A DNA stretch of 64,000 nucleotides from Rhodospirillales bacterium Ga0074136 (lineage in GTDB: Bacteria > Pseudomonadota > Alphaproteobacteria > Acetobacterales > Acetobacteraceae), in contig LNEW01000162.1 in assembly GCA_001464375.1 (NCBI GenBank), positions 40,289 to 104,288 on the forward strand, in the 5' to 3' direction. Below, one piece after another: positions 15,992 to 24,856 of this stretch. The notes under the pieces were generated by a model. It was not told the origin of the DNA. It saw only the letters and a program-made list of their open reading frames with translations, and ran no database searches. The number at the start of each line of letters is the position of its first letter. Positions within the stretch are counted from its first letter, which is position 1. A program made the translations under genes and the position numbers.

Positions 15992-17386
15992 TCACGGCGC
16001 TGGCCGCCGATCCTTCCACGGCGCCGCGGCTTCATAGGCCGCGGCGGCGCGGTAGATCGTGGCCTCGGCGAAGAAGCGCCCGACCAGTTGCAGCGACAGC
16101 GGCAGGCCCTCTGCCTGCGACAGGCCGCACATCAGCGTCAGCGCCGGATGGCCCGTGACATTGAAGGGTGTGCGCGCCTGGCGAGGGTAGGTGATCTCGA
16201 CCGCCTCGGGGTCGTCGATGCGGCAGGCGGGGTCCATGCTGCTGGCGGTCAGCAGCAGGTCGCAGTCGGTGAAGGCGGCCTCGACCGCCGCGACCAGTTC
16301 GCGGCGACGGCGCTGCGCGTTCACGTAGTCCTCGGCGCGCACGAACAGGCCCGGCGCGAGGCGCTTGCGCGTGAGGTTGGCGTAGCCCTCCGGCGCCTGG
16401 CGCAGCCAGCGGCCGTGGATGGCGGCGGCCTCGCTCATCAGGATGGCGCGGTTGACGCCGGCGAAGTCGCCCAGGCTGGGCAGGGTGATGGTCTTCACCT
16501 TGGCGCCCTGTTTCGCCATGAGCTTCGCCGCGGCTTCGAGCGCGGCAGCGACTTCCGCGGTGGCCGGCTGGTCGGTCTCGTGGAAGTGGCGCACGAAGCC
16601 GATGGTCAGGCCCTTCAGCCCCTTCTTGAGCGCGCGCGCGTAGTTCTCGGCACGCACCGAAGCGCTGCCGGGGTCGTTGGCGTCATGCCCGGCCATGGCG
16701 TTCAACAGCATGGCGTTCGACGCCACGTCGCGCGTCATCGGCCCGACATGGTCCAGCGTAAAGGCCAGCGGGAAGACGCCGCGGCGCGACACCAGCCCGT
16801 AGGTCGCCTTCATGCCGACGATGCCGCAATGGCTGGCCGGGTGGCGCACCGACCCGCCGGTGTCGGTGCCAAGCGCGGCCGGCAGGATGCCCGCGCCGAC
16901 GGATGAGCCCGACCCCGACGACGATCCGCCCGGGTGATGCGCCGTGTTCCACGGATTGCGCGCCGGCGGGAAGGGCAGGTCGAAGGCCGGCCCGCCAATG
17001 GCGAATTCATGCGTCGCGAGCTTGGCCGGGAACACCGCCCCGGCCGCGCGCAGCCGCGCCACCACGGCCGCGTCCGCCTGCTTCAGGTTGTCGAGCAGGT
17101 GGCGCGAGTGGCAGGTGGTGGGGTGGCCCTTGAGGTCGATGATGTCCTTCAGCCCGATCGGCAGGCCATCGATCGCCGATCGCGGGCCGGATCGCGCGAT
17201 GCGCCGCGTCGCCTTCTGCGCCTCCAGCCGCGCCTCGTCCCACAGCGGGCGGATGGTGGTGTTCAGCCGCGGCTCCAGCGCATCGAAGCGCGTGCGCAGC
17301 GCGTCCAGGTATTCGACCGGCGAGATCCGCTTCCGCGCGATCGCGGCCGAGGCCTCGGCCAGCGTCATGTCCTCGGGCGCGGTCAT
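15992..17386 (-). CDS. Amidase-signature hydrolase (AtzE/GatA-like)
   Basis: A 464-residue amidase of the amidase signature family, hydrolysing a C-N bond in a small amide. The Ser-cisSer-Lys triad is complete: Lys80 in IGLKDII, the cis-Ser in HPGGSSSGSGS (about residue 155-156) and the nucleophile Ser179 in GTDTGGSVRHPA. It overlaps by 4 bp a 62-residue AtzG/DUF4089-like gene just upstream. In the characterised AtzEG system the same arrangement encodes the two subunits of 1-carboxybiuret hydrolase. This pairing suggests a heteromeric amidase here too. The actual substrate is unproven, and allophanate, biuret derivatives or other amides are all possible. Confidence 0.88.
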   Translation of the reverse strand: MTAPEDMTLAEASAAIARKRISPVEYLDALRTRFDALEPRLNTTIRPLWDEARLEAQKATRRIARSGPRSAIDGLPIGLKDIIDLKGHPTTCHSRHLLDNLKQADAAVVARLRAAGAVFPAKLATHEFAIGGPAFDLPFPPARNPWNTAHHPGGSSSGSGSSVGAGILPAALGTDTGGSVRHPASHCGIVGMKATYGLVSRRGVFPLAFTLDHVGPMTRDVASNAMLLNAMAGHDANDPGSASVRAENYARALKKGLKGLTIGFVRHFHETDQPATAEVAAALEAAAKLMAKQGAKVKTITLPSLGDFAGVNRAILMSEAAAIHGRWLRQAPEGYANLTRKRLAPGLFVRAEDYVNAQRRRRELVAAVEAAFTDCDLLLTASSMDPACRIDDPEAVEITYPRQARTPFNVTGHPALTLMCGLSQAEGLPLSLQLVGRFFAEATIYRAAAAYEAAAPWKDRRPAP

Positions 17387-17571
17387 GCGCGCTGCGCCTT
17401 GGGCACGGGCACGGCGAAGGCCGGCATGGGTTCGGCGATCTCATTGGCCGGGCGCGGGAAGGCGGTGGCCAGTCGGCGGGCATGGGCGATGGCCTCGGCG
17501 ATCTCGGCACCGCGGTCGCGCCATGGGGCGCCGAGGCCCGCGGCGCGGGCCAATGCTTCGTCGTCGGTCAT
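17383..17571 (-). CDS. AtzG-like small amidase subunit (DUF4089)
   Basis: A 62-residue protein, MTDDEALARAAGLG onward, with helices in the order seen in GatC/AtzG-like proteins. Its stop overlaps the amidase start by ATGA, which implies translational coupling. AtzG is known to stabilise AtzE through a GatC-like interaction. Downstream of the helical part, the proline-rich tail (EPMPAFAVPVPKA) could wrap the amidase in the same way. Start 17571 is the only ATG that gives a plausible small protein; longer upstream extension is low-complexity. Confidence 0.7.
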   Translation of the reverse strand: MTDDEALARAAGLGAPWRDRGAEIAEAIAHARRLATAFPRPANEIAEPMPAFAVPVPKAQRA

Positions 17572-17852
17572 GCTGCGGTGCCTCGCCTGCGGGTCATGGC
17601 GCGACCCTGCCGCAAAACGGGCGCGGGGGAAATCTGGGCCGGGGAAAGGGTGGGGGCGGGACCGCCGACGGCCCCGCCCCCGGAGTTTTCCGCCCGGCGC
17701 GCCAGACGGGAGCGACGGGAGGGAGGACCCGCGCCACGAGGGAGACAAGGGCGCCGCGGCGCCCCTGGGTTGAACATGCGGCCGGCATGCTTGCCGAAGC
17801 GTTTCCCGCCACGCGATTTTCCGCCGCCGCGTTCCGGCGTATGGGTTGCTCC

Positions 17853-19033
17853 ATGATGGACGCCCGAAAGCTGCCCCTCGAGGGGCTGAAGATCGTCGAG
17901 CTCGGCCACTACATCGCCGCGCCCTTCGCCACCCGGCTGTTGGCCGACCTGGGGGCCGAGGTGGTGAAGGTGGAACCGCCGGATGGCGACCCGGTGCGCG
18001 GCTGGGGCAGCAGCGTCGATGGCCATGCGGTGTGGTTCAGCGTGCATGGGCGCAACAAGCTCAGCGTGACGCTGGACCTGAAGAAACCCGCGGATCGGGA
18101 GAAGTTGCTGGCGCTGCTGGTGCGCGCCGATGCGCTGGTGGAGAATTTCCGCGCCGGTTATCTCGAACGCATCGGGCTTGGGCCGGACGTCTTGCACGCG
18201 GCCAACCCGCGCCTCGTGATCGGGCGTATCTCCGGCTACGGGCAGGAGGGGCCGTATCGCGACAAGCCAGCATTCGGCGCGATCGGCGAAGCCATGGGGG
18301 GCTTGCGCCACCTCACCGCCAATCCCGGCCAGACGGAGTATCCGCCGCCGCGCTGCGGCGTTTCCATCAGCGATGACCTGGCCGGCATGTACTGCGCCAT
18401 GGCGGTGGTCGCGGCGTGCTGGCAGGTGAAAGGCGACCCCGCTGCGAAGGGCCGCGTGGTGGATGTCGACCTGGTGAGCAGCGTGTTCTCGCTGATGGAG
18501 GGCATGCTGCCGGAGTACGGCCTGTTCGGCTGGGTGCGCCAGCCGCAGGGTGCCGCGATCAAGACCGCCGCGCCGACCAACACCTATCCCTGCGCGGATG
18601 GGAAATGGCTGTGCATCGCCGGCAATTCCGACCTGATCTTCAAGGCAAGCCCGAGATGGCCGAGGACCTACGCTTCGCGAATAACAGCGGGCGGTGCGCG
18701 AACGTGGCGGAGCTCGATGCCGCCATCGCCGACTGGACGCGCGGGCACGACGCCGCGACCGCCGAGGCGGTGCTGGAAGCCGCCGAGGTGCCGTGCTCGC
18801 GCCTGTTCGACATGGCCGATTGCGCGACCGACCCGCATTTCCGCGAGCGCGGCTGGGTGATGGAGGTGGCGGACCCGCTGCTCGGCCAGGTGCTGCATCC
18901 GGCGGCGCCGTTCCGGTTCGACGGCGTGGCGCCGCGCGAAATGGTGCGCTGGACCGGCCCGGCCGCCGGCGCGCATAACGAGCTGGTGTTCGGCGCGGTG
19001 GCGCGTGGCGAGACCGGCGCACTGACGCCGTAG
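17853..19033 (+). pseudogene. CaiB/BaiF family III CoA-transferase, broken by a frameshift
   Basis: Family III CoA-transferases move CoA between carboxylic acids through an aspartyl-CoA intermediate. Frame 1 gives PLEGLKIVELGHYIAAPFAT, LGAEVVKVEPPDGD, NKLSVTLDLKK and SISDDLAGMYCAMAVVAACW through to GNSDLIFK at 18642. After that the homology continues in another frame from KPEMAEDLRFANNSGRC to the stop at 19033. The segment normally found between (roughly ALMxLIG, about 7 residues) is missing, so the break is a net loss of 1 modulo 3 bases, perhaps 19 or 22, between short GGC-containing repeats. As written the protein would be truncated after about 265 residues plus foreign sequence. Real decay or an assembly gap are both possible. 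Start may be 17841, 17853 or 17856. Confidence 0.85.
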
Positions 19034-19048
19034 GGGGGAAGAAGCGAC

Positions 19049-19560
19049 ATGACGACGGATGTGACGGCCGCCTCGCGCGGTGCGGCGGCGGCGCGGTTCT
19101 GGGGGATGGCGCTGCTGGGCTCGGCGGTGCTGGCGGCCTCGGCGCAGGTCAGCCTGCCGATGTGGCCGGTGCCGGCGACGCTGCAATCGCTGGCGGTGCT
19201 GCTGCTCGGTGCGCTGGGCGGCGCGCGGCTGGGGGTGGCGAGCGTGGCGCTGTACCTGGCCGAAGGCGCGGTCGGCCTGCCGGTCTTCGCCAATGGCGCG
19301 GGCGGCATCGCGGCGCTGGCCGGGCCGACGGCGGGCTACCTGCTGGGCTTCCTGCCGGCGGCCTGGCTGGCCGGATGGGGCGGCAGGCGCTGGTGCTGAC
19401 CGGCGCGCACCTGGTGCTGTTCGTGCCGGGCGTGGCCTGGCTGGCCGGCTTCGTCGGCTGGGAGCGCGCGCTGGTTGCCGGCTTCGCGCTGTTCCTGCCG
19501 GGCACGCTGGTAAAGACCGCGCTGGCGGTCGCCGCGCTGCGGGCAGCCGGGCGGCGCTGA
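19049..19560 (+). pseudogene. bioY: BioY biotin-uptake protein, broken by a frameshift
   Basis: BioY is the S-component of the energy-coupling-factor biotin transporter. Frame 1 starts MTTDVTAASRGAAAARFWG and shows SAQVSLPMWPVPATLQSLAVLLLGALGG and LAEGAVGLPVFANGAGG, the conserved BioY biotin-site regions, up to AWLAGWGG near 19382. It then hits a stop at 19397-19399. The last two helices continue in another frame, as RQALVLTGAHLVLF onward through LPGTLVKTALAVAALRAAG to 19560. About seven residues of the inter-helix loop are missing, again a net loss of 1 modulo 3. BioY normally has about 190 residues. It lies 15 bp after the broken CoA-transferase gene. Confidence 0.8.
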
Positions 19561-19566
19561 ACGCGG

Positions 19567-20541
19567 TCAGTCCACGCGGATATTGCCGGCGCGGATCACC
19601 TCGCGCCAGCGCGTGAGCTCCTCGCGGATCAGCGCGGTATAGGCCACGGCGCCGAGCGTGCCGGGGCGCACGCCGATCGAGGCGAAGCGCTCGCGCACCG
19701 GCGGGCTGGCGAGGGCGGTGGCGATCTCGCTCTCCCAGCGCGCGGCGATCTCGGGCGGGATGCCGGCGGGCGCGGAGAAGCCGAACCAGTTCGTCGACGT
19801 CACGCCCGGGAAGCCGAGTTCCGCGAAGGTCGGCACGTCCGGCAGGGCGGTGCTGCGCTCGGCCTCGCTGGTCGCGAGCGGGCGCATGCGGCCGCCGCGG
19901 ATATTGCCCATGGCGGTCGGCACGCTTTCCATCAGCGCCGGGATCTGCCCGCCCATCACGTCGGTCATGGCGGGCGCAGAGCCGCGATAGGGCACGTGGG
20001 TGAAGTCGATGCCCGCGGCGCGCGCGAGCAACTGGCCGATCAGGTGGTTCATCGTGCCGTTGCCGCCGGAGCCGTAGGTGACCTCACCGGGCCGCGCACG
20101 CGCCAGGGCGATCAGCTCCGCCACGCTGGTCGCCGCGACGTTCGGCCCCACGATCAGCACGGAGGGAAAGGTGCCGACCGAATGGATATGGGTGAAATCC
20201 GCAAGCGGATCATAGGGCACGTTGGCATAGAGCACCGGCCCGATGCCATGCGAGGCGGCGGAGGAGATCATCACCGTATGCACATCGCCGCGCGCCTTCG
20301 CCACGATGTCGGCGCCGAGCATGCCGCCCGCACCGGGGCGGTTCTCGATGACGATCGGCTGGCCGAGGCGGTTGCCGAAGTATTCGCCGAGCGTGCGCGA
20401 CAGGATGTCGGCCGCGCCGCCTGGCGGGAAGTTCACGATCCAGCGAATGGGCCGTTGCGGCCAGGCCTGCGCACGCGCCAGGCGGGGCGCGGCGGACAGG
20501 GCGGCGGCGGCGAGCAGGGCGCGGCGGGGTGTGCGGGTCAT
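19567..20541 (-). CDS. Bug-family tripartite tricarboxylate transporter substrate-binding protein
   Basis: A 324-residue periplasmic binding protein of the TctC/Bug family. The exported N-terminus is MTRTPRRALLAAAALSAAPRL, ending near ARAQ. Family motifs include VNFPPGGAADILSR, IVIENRPGAGGMLGADIVA and HVPYRGSAPAMTDVMGGQ. ATG 20541 with GGAG nearby is preferred to an ATG at 20571. It is divergent from an amidohydrolase gene with about 115 bp between them, so the two may share a regulatory region. This suggests the ligand is the amidohydrolase's substrate or a relative. No tctA/tctB nearby. Confidence 0.88.
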   Translation of the reverse strand: MTRTPRRALLAAAALSAAPRLARAQAWPQRPIRWIVNFPPGGAADILSRTLGEYFGNRLGQPIVIENRPGAGGMLGADIVAKARGDVHTVMISSAASHGIGPVLYANVPYDPLADFTHIHSVGTFPSVLIVGPNVAATSVAELIALARARPGEVTYGSGGNGTMNHLIGQLLARAAGIDFTHVPYRGSAPAMTDVMGGQIPALMESVPTAMGNIRGGRMRPLATSEAERSTALPDVPTFAELGFPGVTSTNWFGFSAPAGIPPEIAARWESEIATALASPPVRERFASIGVRPGTLGAVAYTALIREELTRWREVIRAGNIRVD

Positions 20542-20655
20542 CGGGGGCTCCGGCGTGCGTGTCGGGGGCATGATGCCACGAAAGAGGCAAGGCGCGTGCC
20601 ATGGACGATGCGCGACGCGCGTGGTTCGATCGCTGCAACCTTGCCGGAGACTCTC

Positions 20656-21897
20656 ATGCCGCTCGACCTGATCCTACGCGACGTGCGCCTGCCCGACGCC
20701 AGGCCAGGCGACCCGGCGATGGATATCGGCGTCGCCGGCGGGCGGATCGCCGCCATCGCGCCGCGGCTGGACGCGACCGCGCCGGAAGAAGCGCAGGGCG
20801 GCGGGCGCGTCGTCAGCGCCGGTTTTGTCGAGACGCATATCCACCTCGACAAATCCTGCATCCTGGGGCGCTGCGCCTGCGAGACGCGGCGCTTCCCGCA
20901 TGGCGCGATGGAGCGTGTTTCGGCCGTGAAGCATACCTTCACGGTGGAGGACGTGACCGAGCGTGCCGCCCGCACCATCGAAAGCTGCATCCTGCACGGC
21001 GCGACGCGCATGCGTACCCATGCGGAGGTCGACCCCAGGGTCGGGCTGCGCGGCGTCGAGGGCGTGCGCGCGCTGATCGAGAAATACCGCTGGGCGATCG
21101 ACCTCGAGATCTGCGTCATGCCGCAGGAGGGTCTGACCAACAACCCGGGCACGGATGAACTGATGGTGGCGGCGCTGCGCAACGGCGCCACGGTGGTCGG
21201 CGCCGCGCCCAACTACGACAGCGACCGTGCCGCGCAGATCCGGCGCGTGTTCGAGATGGCGCGCGAATTCGACGTCGACATCGACATGCACCTGGACAGC
21301 GGCACTTCGGCCGAGGAATTGGACACGCTGCTGGTCTGCGACCTGGCCGAGCAATACGGCTGGGGTGGGCGCGTCGCGGTGGGGCATGTCACGAAGCTCG
21401 CGGCGATGCCCTGGCCGGCAATGGACAAGGTCGCCAGGCGCATGGCGGATGCCGGCGTGGCGGCGACCATCCTGACCGCGACGGATCTGTATCTCGGTGG
21501 GCGCCACGTCGAGGCGAATGCGCCGCGCAACGTGGTGGATGCGAACCGGTTGGCGGAACAGGGCGTGCTGTGTTCCGTCGCGTCCAACAATATCCTCAAC
21601 CCGTTCACACCCTTCGGCGATGGGCAATTGCTGCGGCAGGCGAACATGCAGGCGATCGTGACCAACCGCGGGTCGGATGCCGAGGTGCGCGCGGTGTGGG
21701 ACATGACGACGACGAATGCCGCGCGCCTGCTGCGGCAGGACGACTACGGCGTGGCTGTCGGCAACCCCGCCGACCTGGTGGTGCTGGATGCCGAGACGCC
21801 GGAGATGGCGCTGCGCACGGTCGCACCGGTGCTGATGGCCTATAAGCGCGGGCGGCGCACGGTCACGCGCGAACGCGCGCGGCTGCACCGCCCCTGA
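20656..21897 (+). CDS. Cytosine deaminase / AtzC-like amidohydrolase
   Basis: A 413-residue metal-dependent amidohydrolase of the cytosine deaminase / N-isopropylammelide amidohydrolase type, which deaminates or dealkylates nitrogen heterocycles. Metal-site motifs are THIHLDKS near residue 60, RTHAEVD, IDMHLDSG with the downstream acidic EELDT, VAVGHVT and SNNILNPFTPFGDG. The C-terminal strand (GNPADLVVLDAETPEMAL) closes the composite beta-sandwich. The start MPLDLILRD has GGAGA upstream and is chosen over the much longer open frame. It is divergent from a Bug binding protein, and a few kb from the AtzEG-like amidase pair. Confidence 0.82.
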   Translation: MPLDLILRDVRLPDARPGDPAMDIGVAGGRIAAIAPRLDATAPEEAQGGGRVVSAGFVETHIHLDKSCILGRCACETRRFPHGAMERVSAVKHTFTVEDVTERAARTIESCILHGATRMRTHAEVDPRVGLRGVEGVRALIEKYRWAIDLEICVMPQEGLTNNPGTDELMVAALRNGATVVGAAPNYDSDRAAQIRRVFEMAREFDVDIDMHLDSGTSAEELDTLLVCDLAEQYGWGGRVAVGHVTKLAAMPWPAMDKVARRMADAGVAATILTATDLYLGGRHVEANAPRNVVDANRLAEQGVLCSVASNNILNPFTPFGDGQLLRQANMQAIVTNRGSDAEVRAVWDMTTTNAARLLRQDDYGVAVGNPADLVVLDAETPEMALRTVAPVLMAYKRGRRTVTRERARLHRP

Positions 21898-21901
21898 CGG
21901 G

Positions 21902-23272
21902 TCAGTCGGCCGCCTGCGCGCGGCGCGCGCGGGTGTGGCGGTTCTCCGGCACGCGCAGGCCGAGGTTCTCGCGCAGCGTCGTGCCTTCGTACGCGGTGCG
22001 GAAAATGCCGCGCCGCTGCAGTTCGGGTATCACCAGGTTGGAGAAATCCTCGAACGGCTTCGGGTAGTAGTTGCAGATCACGTTGAAGCCATCGGCGGCG
22101 TCCTTCTCCAGCCATTCCTGGAGCTCATCCGCGATGTATTCGGGCGTGCCGACCAGCACGCGGTGGCCTTGCGCGGCGGAGACCGACCGCGCCACCTGGC
22201 GCAGCGTCATGTTCTGCTTGCGCGCCATGTCCATGATCAGCTTCTGGCGGGACTTGGCGGAATTCGCCTCCGGCAGGTCGGGCATCGGGCCATCGAGGTC
22301 ATAGGCGAAGATGTCGACGCCGCGGGTGAAGCGCGCCAGTGCGGCAAGGGCCACGTCATCGGGCAGCAGCGCCTGCAGCTGGTCGTACTTCTCCTGCGCC
22401 TCTTCCATCGTGCGGCCGATGACCGGTGTGATGCCGGGCATGATCTTGATGTCGTCCGGCGTGCGCCCGTATTTCGCGGTGCGGCCCTTCACATCGGCGA
22501 AGAAGTCGCGCGCGGCATCCAGTTCGGTCTGCGCCGTGAACACCACATCCGCCGTGCGCGCCGCCAGTTCGCGCCCCGGTTCGGACGACCCCGCCTGCGC
22601 CACCACCGGGCGCCCCTGCGGCGTGCGCGAGACATTCAGCGGCCCACGCACATGGAAATGCGCCCCGTGATGGTCGAGGAAATGCATCTTGTCGCGGTCG
22701 AACCAGATGCCGCTTTCCTTGTCGCGCAGGAAGGCGTCAGCTTCCCAGGAATCCCACAACCCGGCGACCACTTCATAGAACTCGATGGCGCGTGCGTAGC
22801 GCGCGGCGTGGTCCACATGGGTGTCGAGGTTGAAGTTGCCGGCCTCGTCCTCGATCTGGCTGGTCACCAGGTTCCAGCCGCAGCGGCCGTTCGAGATGTG
22901 GTCGATCGTCGCGAAGCGGCGGGCGATGTTGTAGGGCTCGTTGAAGGTGGTGGTGGCGGTCGCGACCAGGCCGATATGCGTCGTGCCCATCGCCAGCGCC
23001 GCCAGGCAGGCGGTGGGTTCCAGCTTCACGATGCGCGACAGCCGCGTGCGCGTGAGGTCGCCGGCCTTGAGCGCATCGGACCCACCGACAGCGACGGTGT
23101 CCTGGAAGAAGATGGTGTCATAGAGCGCGCGCTCGGCCATCTGCGCGAGGCGCATGTACCAGCCGAAATCCATGTCGGATTCGGTTGCGGCATCGGGGTG
23201 GCGCCAGCCCGCCAGGTGGTTGCCCGGCACGGACAGGAAGGCGCCGAGCTTCAGTTGCTTCTTCTTGGTCAT
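21902..23272 (-). CDS. LLM-class flavin-dependent monooxygenase (NtaA/SnaA/DszA family), last gene of the operon
   Basis: A 456-residue TIM-barrel monooxygenase using reduced FMN supplied by a separate reductase. Diagnostic features are LAGWRHPDAATESDMDFGWYM, GLVATATTTFNEPYNIARRFATIDHIS, GRCGWNLVTS and GRPVVAQAGSSEPGRELAARTADVVF. This places it in the NtaA/EmoA/SnaA/DszA group, whose members act on aminopolycarboxylates, organosulfur compounds or pristinamycin. It is a clear paralogue of the gene at 24853-26226 and is separated from it by a peptide-type binding protein. No flavin reductase or membrane transporter gene is visible nearby. The substrate is unknown. Confidence 0.88.
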   Translation of the reverse strand: MTKKKQLKLGAFLSVPGNHLAGWRHPDAATESDMDFGWYMRLAQMAERALYDTIFFQDTVAVGGSDALKAGDLTRTRLSRIVKLEPTACLAALAMGTTHIGLVATATTTFNEPYNIARRFATIDHISNGRCGWNLVTSQIEDEAGNFNLDTHVDHAARYARAIEFYEVVAGLWDSWEADAFLRDKESGIWFDRDKMHFLDHHGAHFHVRGPLNVSRTPQGRPVVAQAGSSEPGRELAARTADVVFTAQTELDAARDFFADVKGRTAKYGRTPDDIKIMPGITPVIGRTMEEAQEKYDQLQALLPDDVALAALARFTRGVDIFAYDLDGPMPDLPEANSAKSRQKLIMDMARKQNMTLRQVARSVSAAQGHRVLVGTPEYIADELQEWLEKDAADGFNVICNYYPKPFEDFSNLVIPELQRRGIFRTAYEGTTLRENLGLRVPENRHTRARRAQAAD

Positions 23273-23284
23273 CGGAGCCGTCCT

Positions 23285-24856
23285 TCAACGCGCGACGCGG
23301 ATGCCGGTCGCCATGGTATATTGGTCCCCACGCGGGATGAGCGTGAGGTTCGGCGTGGTCCCCCATCCGGACCGGACGAAGAAGATCGGCACGATCGCCG
23401 CTTCCTCCATCGCGCGGCGCACCGCCTGCTGGGTCAGCGCCTCGCGCGCCGTGTTGTCCATCGTGCGCTCGACCTGCCCGAGCAGACCGTCCAGCACGGC
23501 ATCGGAATAGCGGCCGCGATTGGCCGGGCCGTGGCTGAGCTCCGGATTGTAGGTGCGCAGGATGTTGTTCATGCCTTCGGATGCCGCGCCCGTCGTCGAG
23601 GCGAACATCGACATCGAGACCGAGAATTCCGGCCCGCCCGCCGCCGGCGCGCGATTGGCGCGGCGGAAGAAGATGCTGGAGGGTATGGCCTCCACCTCGG
23701 TGCGGATGCCGATCGCGGTCAGCATCTGGCCCAGCGCCTGGCAGGTGCGCCCATCGCCGGCGAAGCGGTCCGATGTGCAGTGGATGGTCAGGCCGAAGCC
23801 GTTCGGATAGCCGGCCTCGGCCAGCAGGGCGCGGGCGCGTGGCGGGTCGAAGGCCGGGACTGCCAGGCCCGGCACATGGCCCATGAAACCCTGCGGGGCA
23901 ATCTGGCCCGCGGCCTCCGCGCCGCCCTCCATGGCGCGTTCGGCGAGTGCGGCGCGGTTGATCGCGTGGCTCAGCGCAAGCCGCACGCGTCGGTCCTGCA
24001 GCGGGTTGCGATCCAGCGGCTGGCCGTCGGCGCCGGTCACGAAAGGCGAACGGTCCCGCCCGCTGTCGATGTACATGTACAGGTTGAAGGCGGAGGTCGC
24101 GGTGTGCAGGCGCGATCGCTGATCCGACCGCACGCGGCCGTACAGCGCCGGCGGCACCGCATCCACCACATCGACATCGCCGGCCAGCAGGGCCGACACA
24201 CGCGCGCTGTCATTGGGGATGAAGCGATAGACAACGCGCTGCCAGGGTTCGGGCGGCGCCCAGTGGCGCGGCGCGCGTTCCAGCGTGACGTCGCTGCCCG
24301 GCGTGAAGCGCACCCAGCGATAGGGGCCGGTGCCGACCGCCGCGCGGCCGCCGTTGAAATCCTCCTCGGTCGCGGTCGCCCCCACCGCGGCGGCGGAGAC
24401 GACCATGATGGTGGTCAGGTTCACATGCAGCAGCGGTGCCGGCCCACGCGTGCGGATACGCACGGTGCGCGAATCCACCTCCTCGACCGACGCGAAGCTG
24501 CGCAGCTGCGCGCTGTAGGTCCGCAGCCCCCGCGCATCCGCCGCGCGGCGCAGCGAGAAGGCGATGTCGGCGGCGGTCAGCGGCGTGCCGTCATGGAAGG
24601 TGACACCCTCGCGCAGGCGGAATTCCCAGGTGGTGTCGTCGATGATGCGCCAGGATTCGGCCAGGCCCGGGATGGGCTGCAGGTACTGGTCCTGGTTCAC
24701 CAGCGATTCGTAGACATGCATCTGCACGTTGCGGTTGGGCGAGTAGGACTGATGCGGGTCGGACCCATCCACCGCCGCCTTCATGCCGATGCGCAAGGTC
24801 TGCGCGGAAGCCGGCGCGGCGAGCGCGACCAGCAGCGCGATCAGCAGCCGCGTCAC
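23285..24856 (-). CDS. ABC-type dipeptide/nickel-family substrate-binding protein
   Basis: A 523-residue solute-binding protein of family 5 (DppA/OppA/NikA type). The short signal peptide MTRLLIALLVALAAPASAQ is followed by RIGMKAAVDGSDPHQSYSP and LVNQDQYLQPIPGLAESWRIIDDTTWEFRLREGVTFHDG. Characteristic later motifs are PFVTGADGQPLDRNPLQDRRVRLALSHAINR and LLAEAGYPNGFGLTIH. Its start overlaps the preceding monooxygenase stop by ATGA, and the second monooxygenase follows after 12 bp. The binding protein therefore probably delivers the monooxygenase substrate. The permease and ATPase genes are not adjacent. Confidence 0.9.
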   Translation of the reverse strand: MTRLLIALLVALAAPASAQTLRIGMKAAVDGSDPHQSYSPNRNVQMHVYESLVNQDQYLQPIPGLAESWRIIDDTTWEFRLREGVTFHDGTPLTAADIAFSLRRAADARGLRTYSAQLRSFASVEEVDSRTVRIRTRGPAPLLHVNLTTIMVVSAAAVGATATEEDFNGGRAAVGTGPYRWVRFTPGSDVTLERAPRHWAPPEPWQRVVYRFIPNDSARVSALLAGDVDVVDAVPPALYGRVRSDQRSRLHTATSAFNLYMYIDSGRDRSPFVTGADGQPLDRNPLQDRRVRLALSHAINRAALAERAMEGGAEAAGQIAPQGFMGHVPGLAVPAFDPPRARALLAEAGYPNGFGLTIHCTSDRFAGDGRTCQALGQMLTAIGIRTEVEAIPSSIFFRRANRAPAAGGPEFSVSMSMFASTTGAASEGMNNILRTYNPELSHGPANRGRYSDAVLDGLLGQVERTMDNTAREALTQQAVRRAMEEAAIVPIFFVRSGWGTTPNLTLIPRGDQYTMATGIRVAR

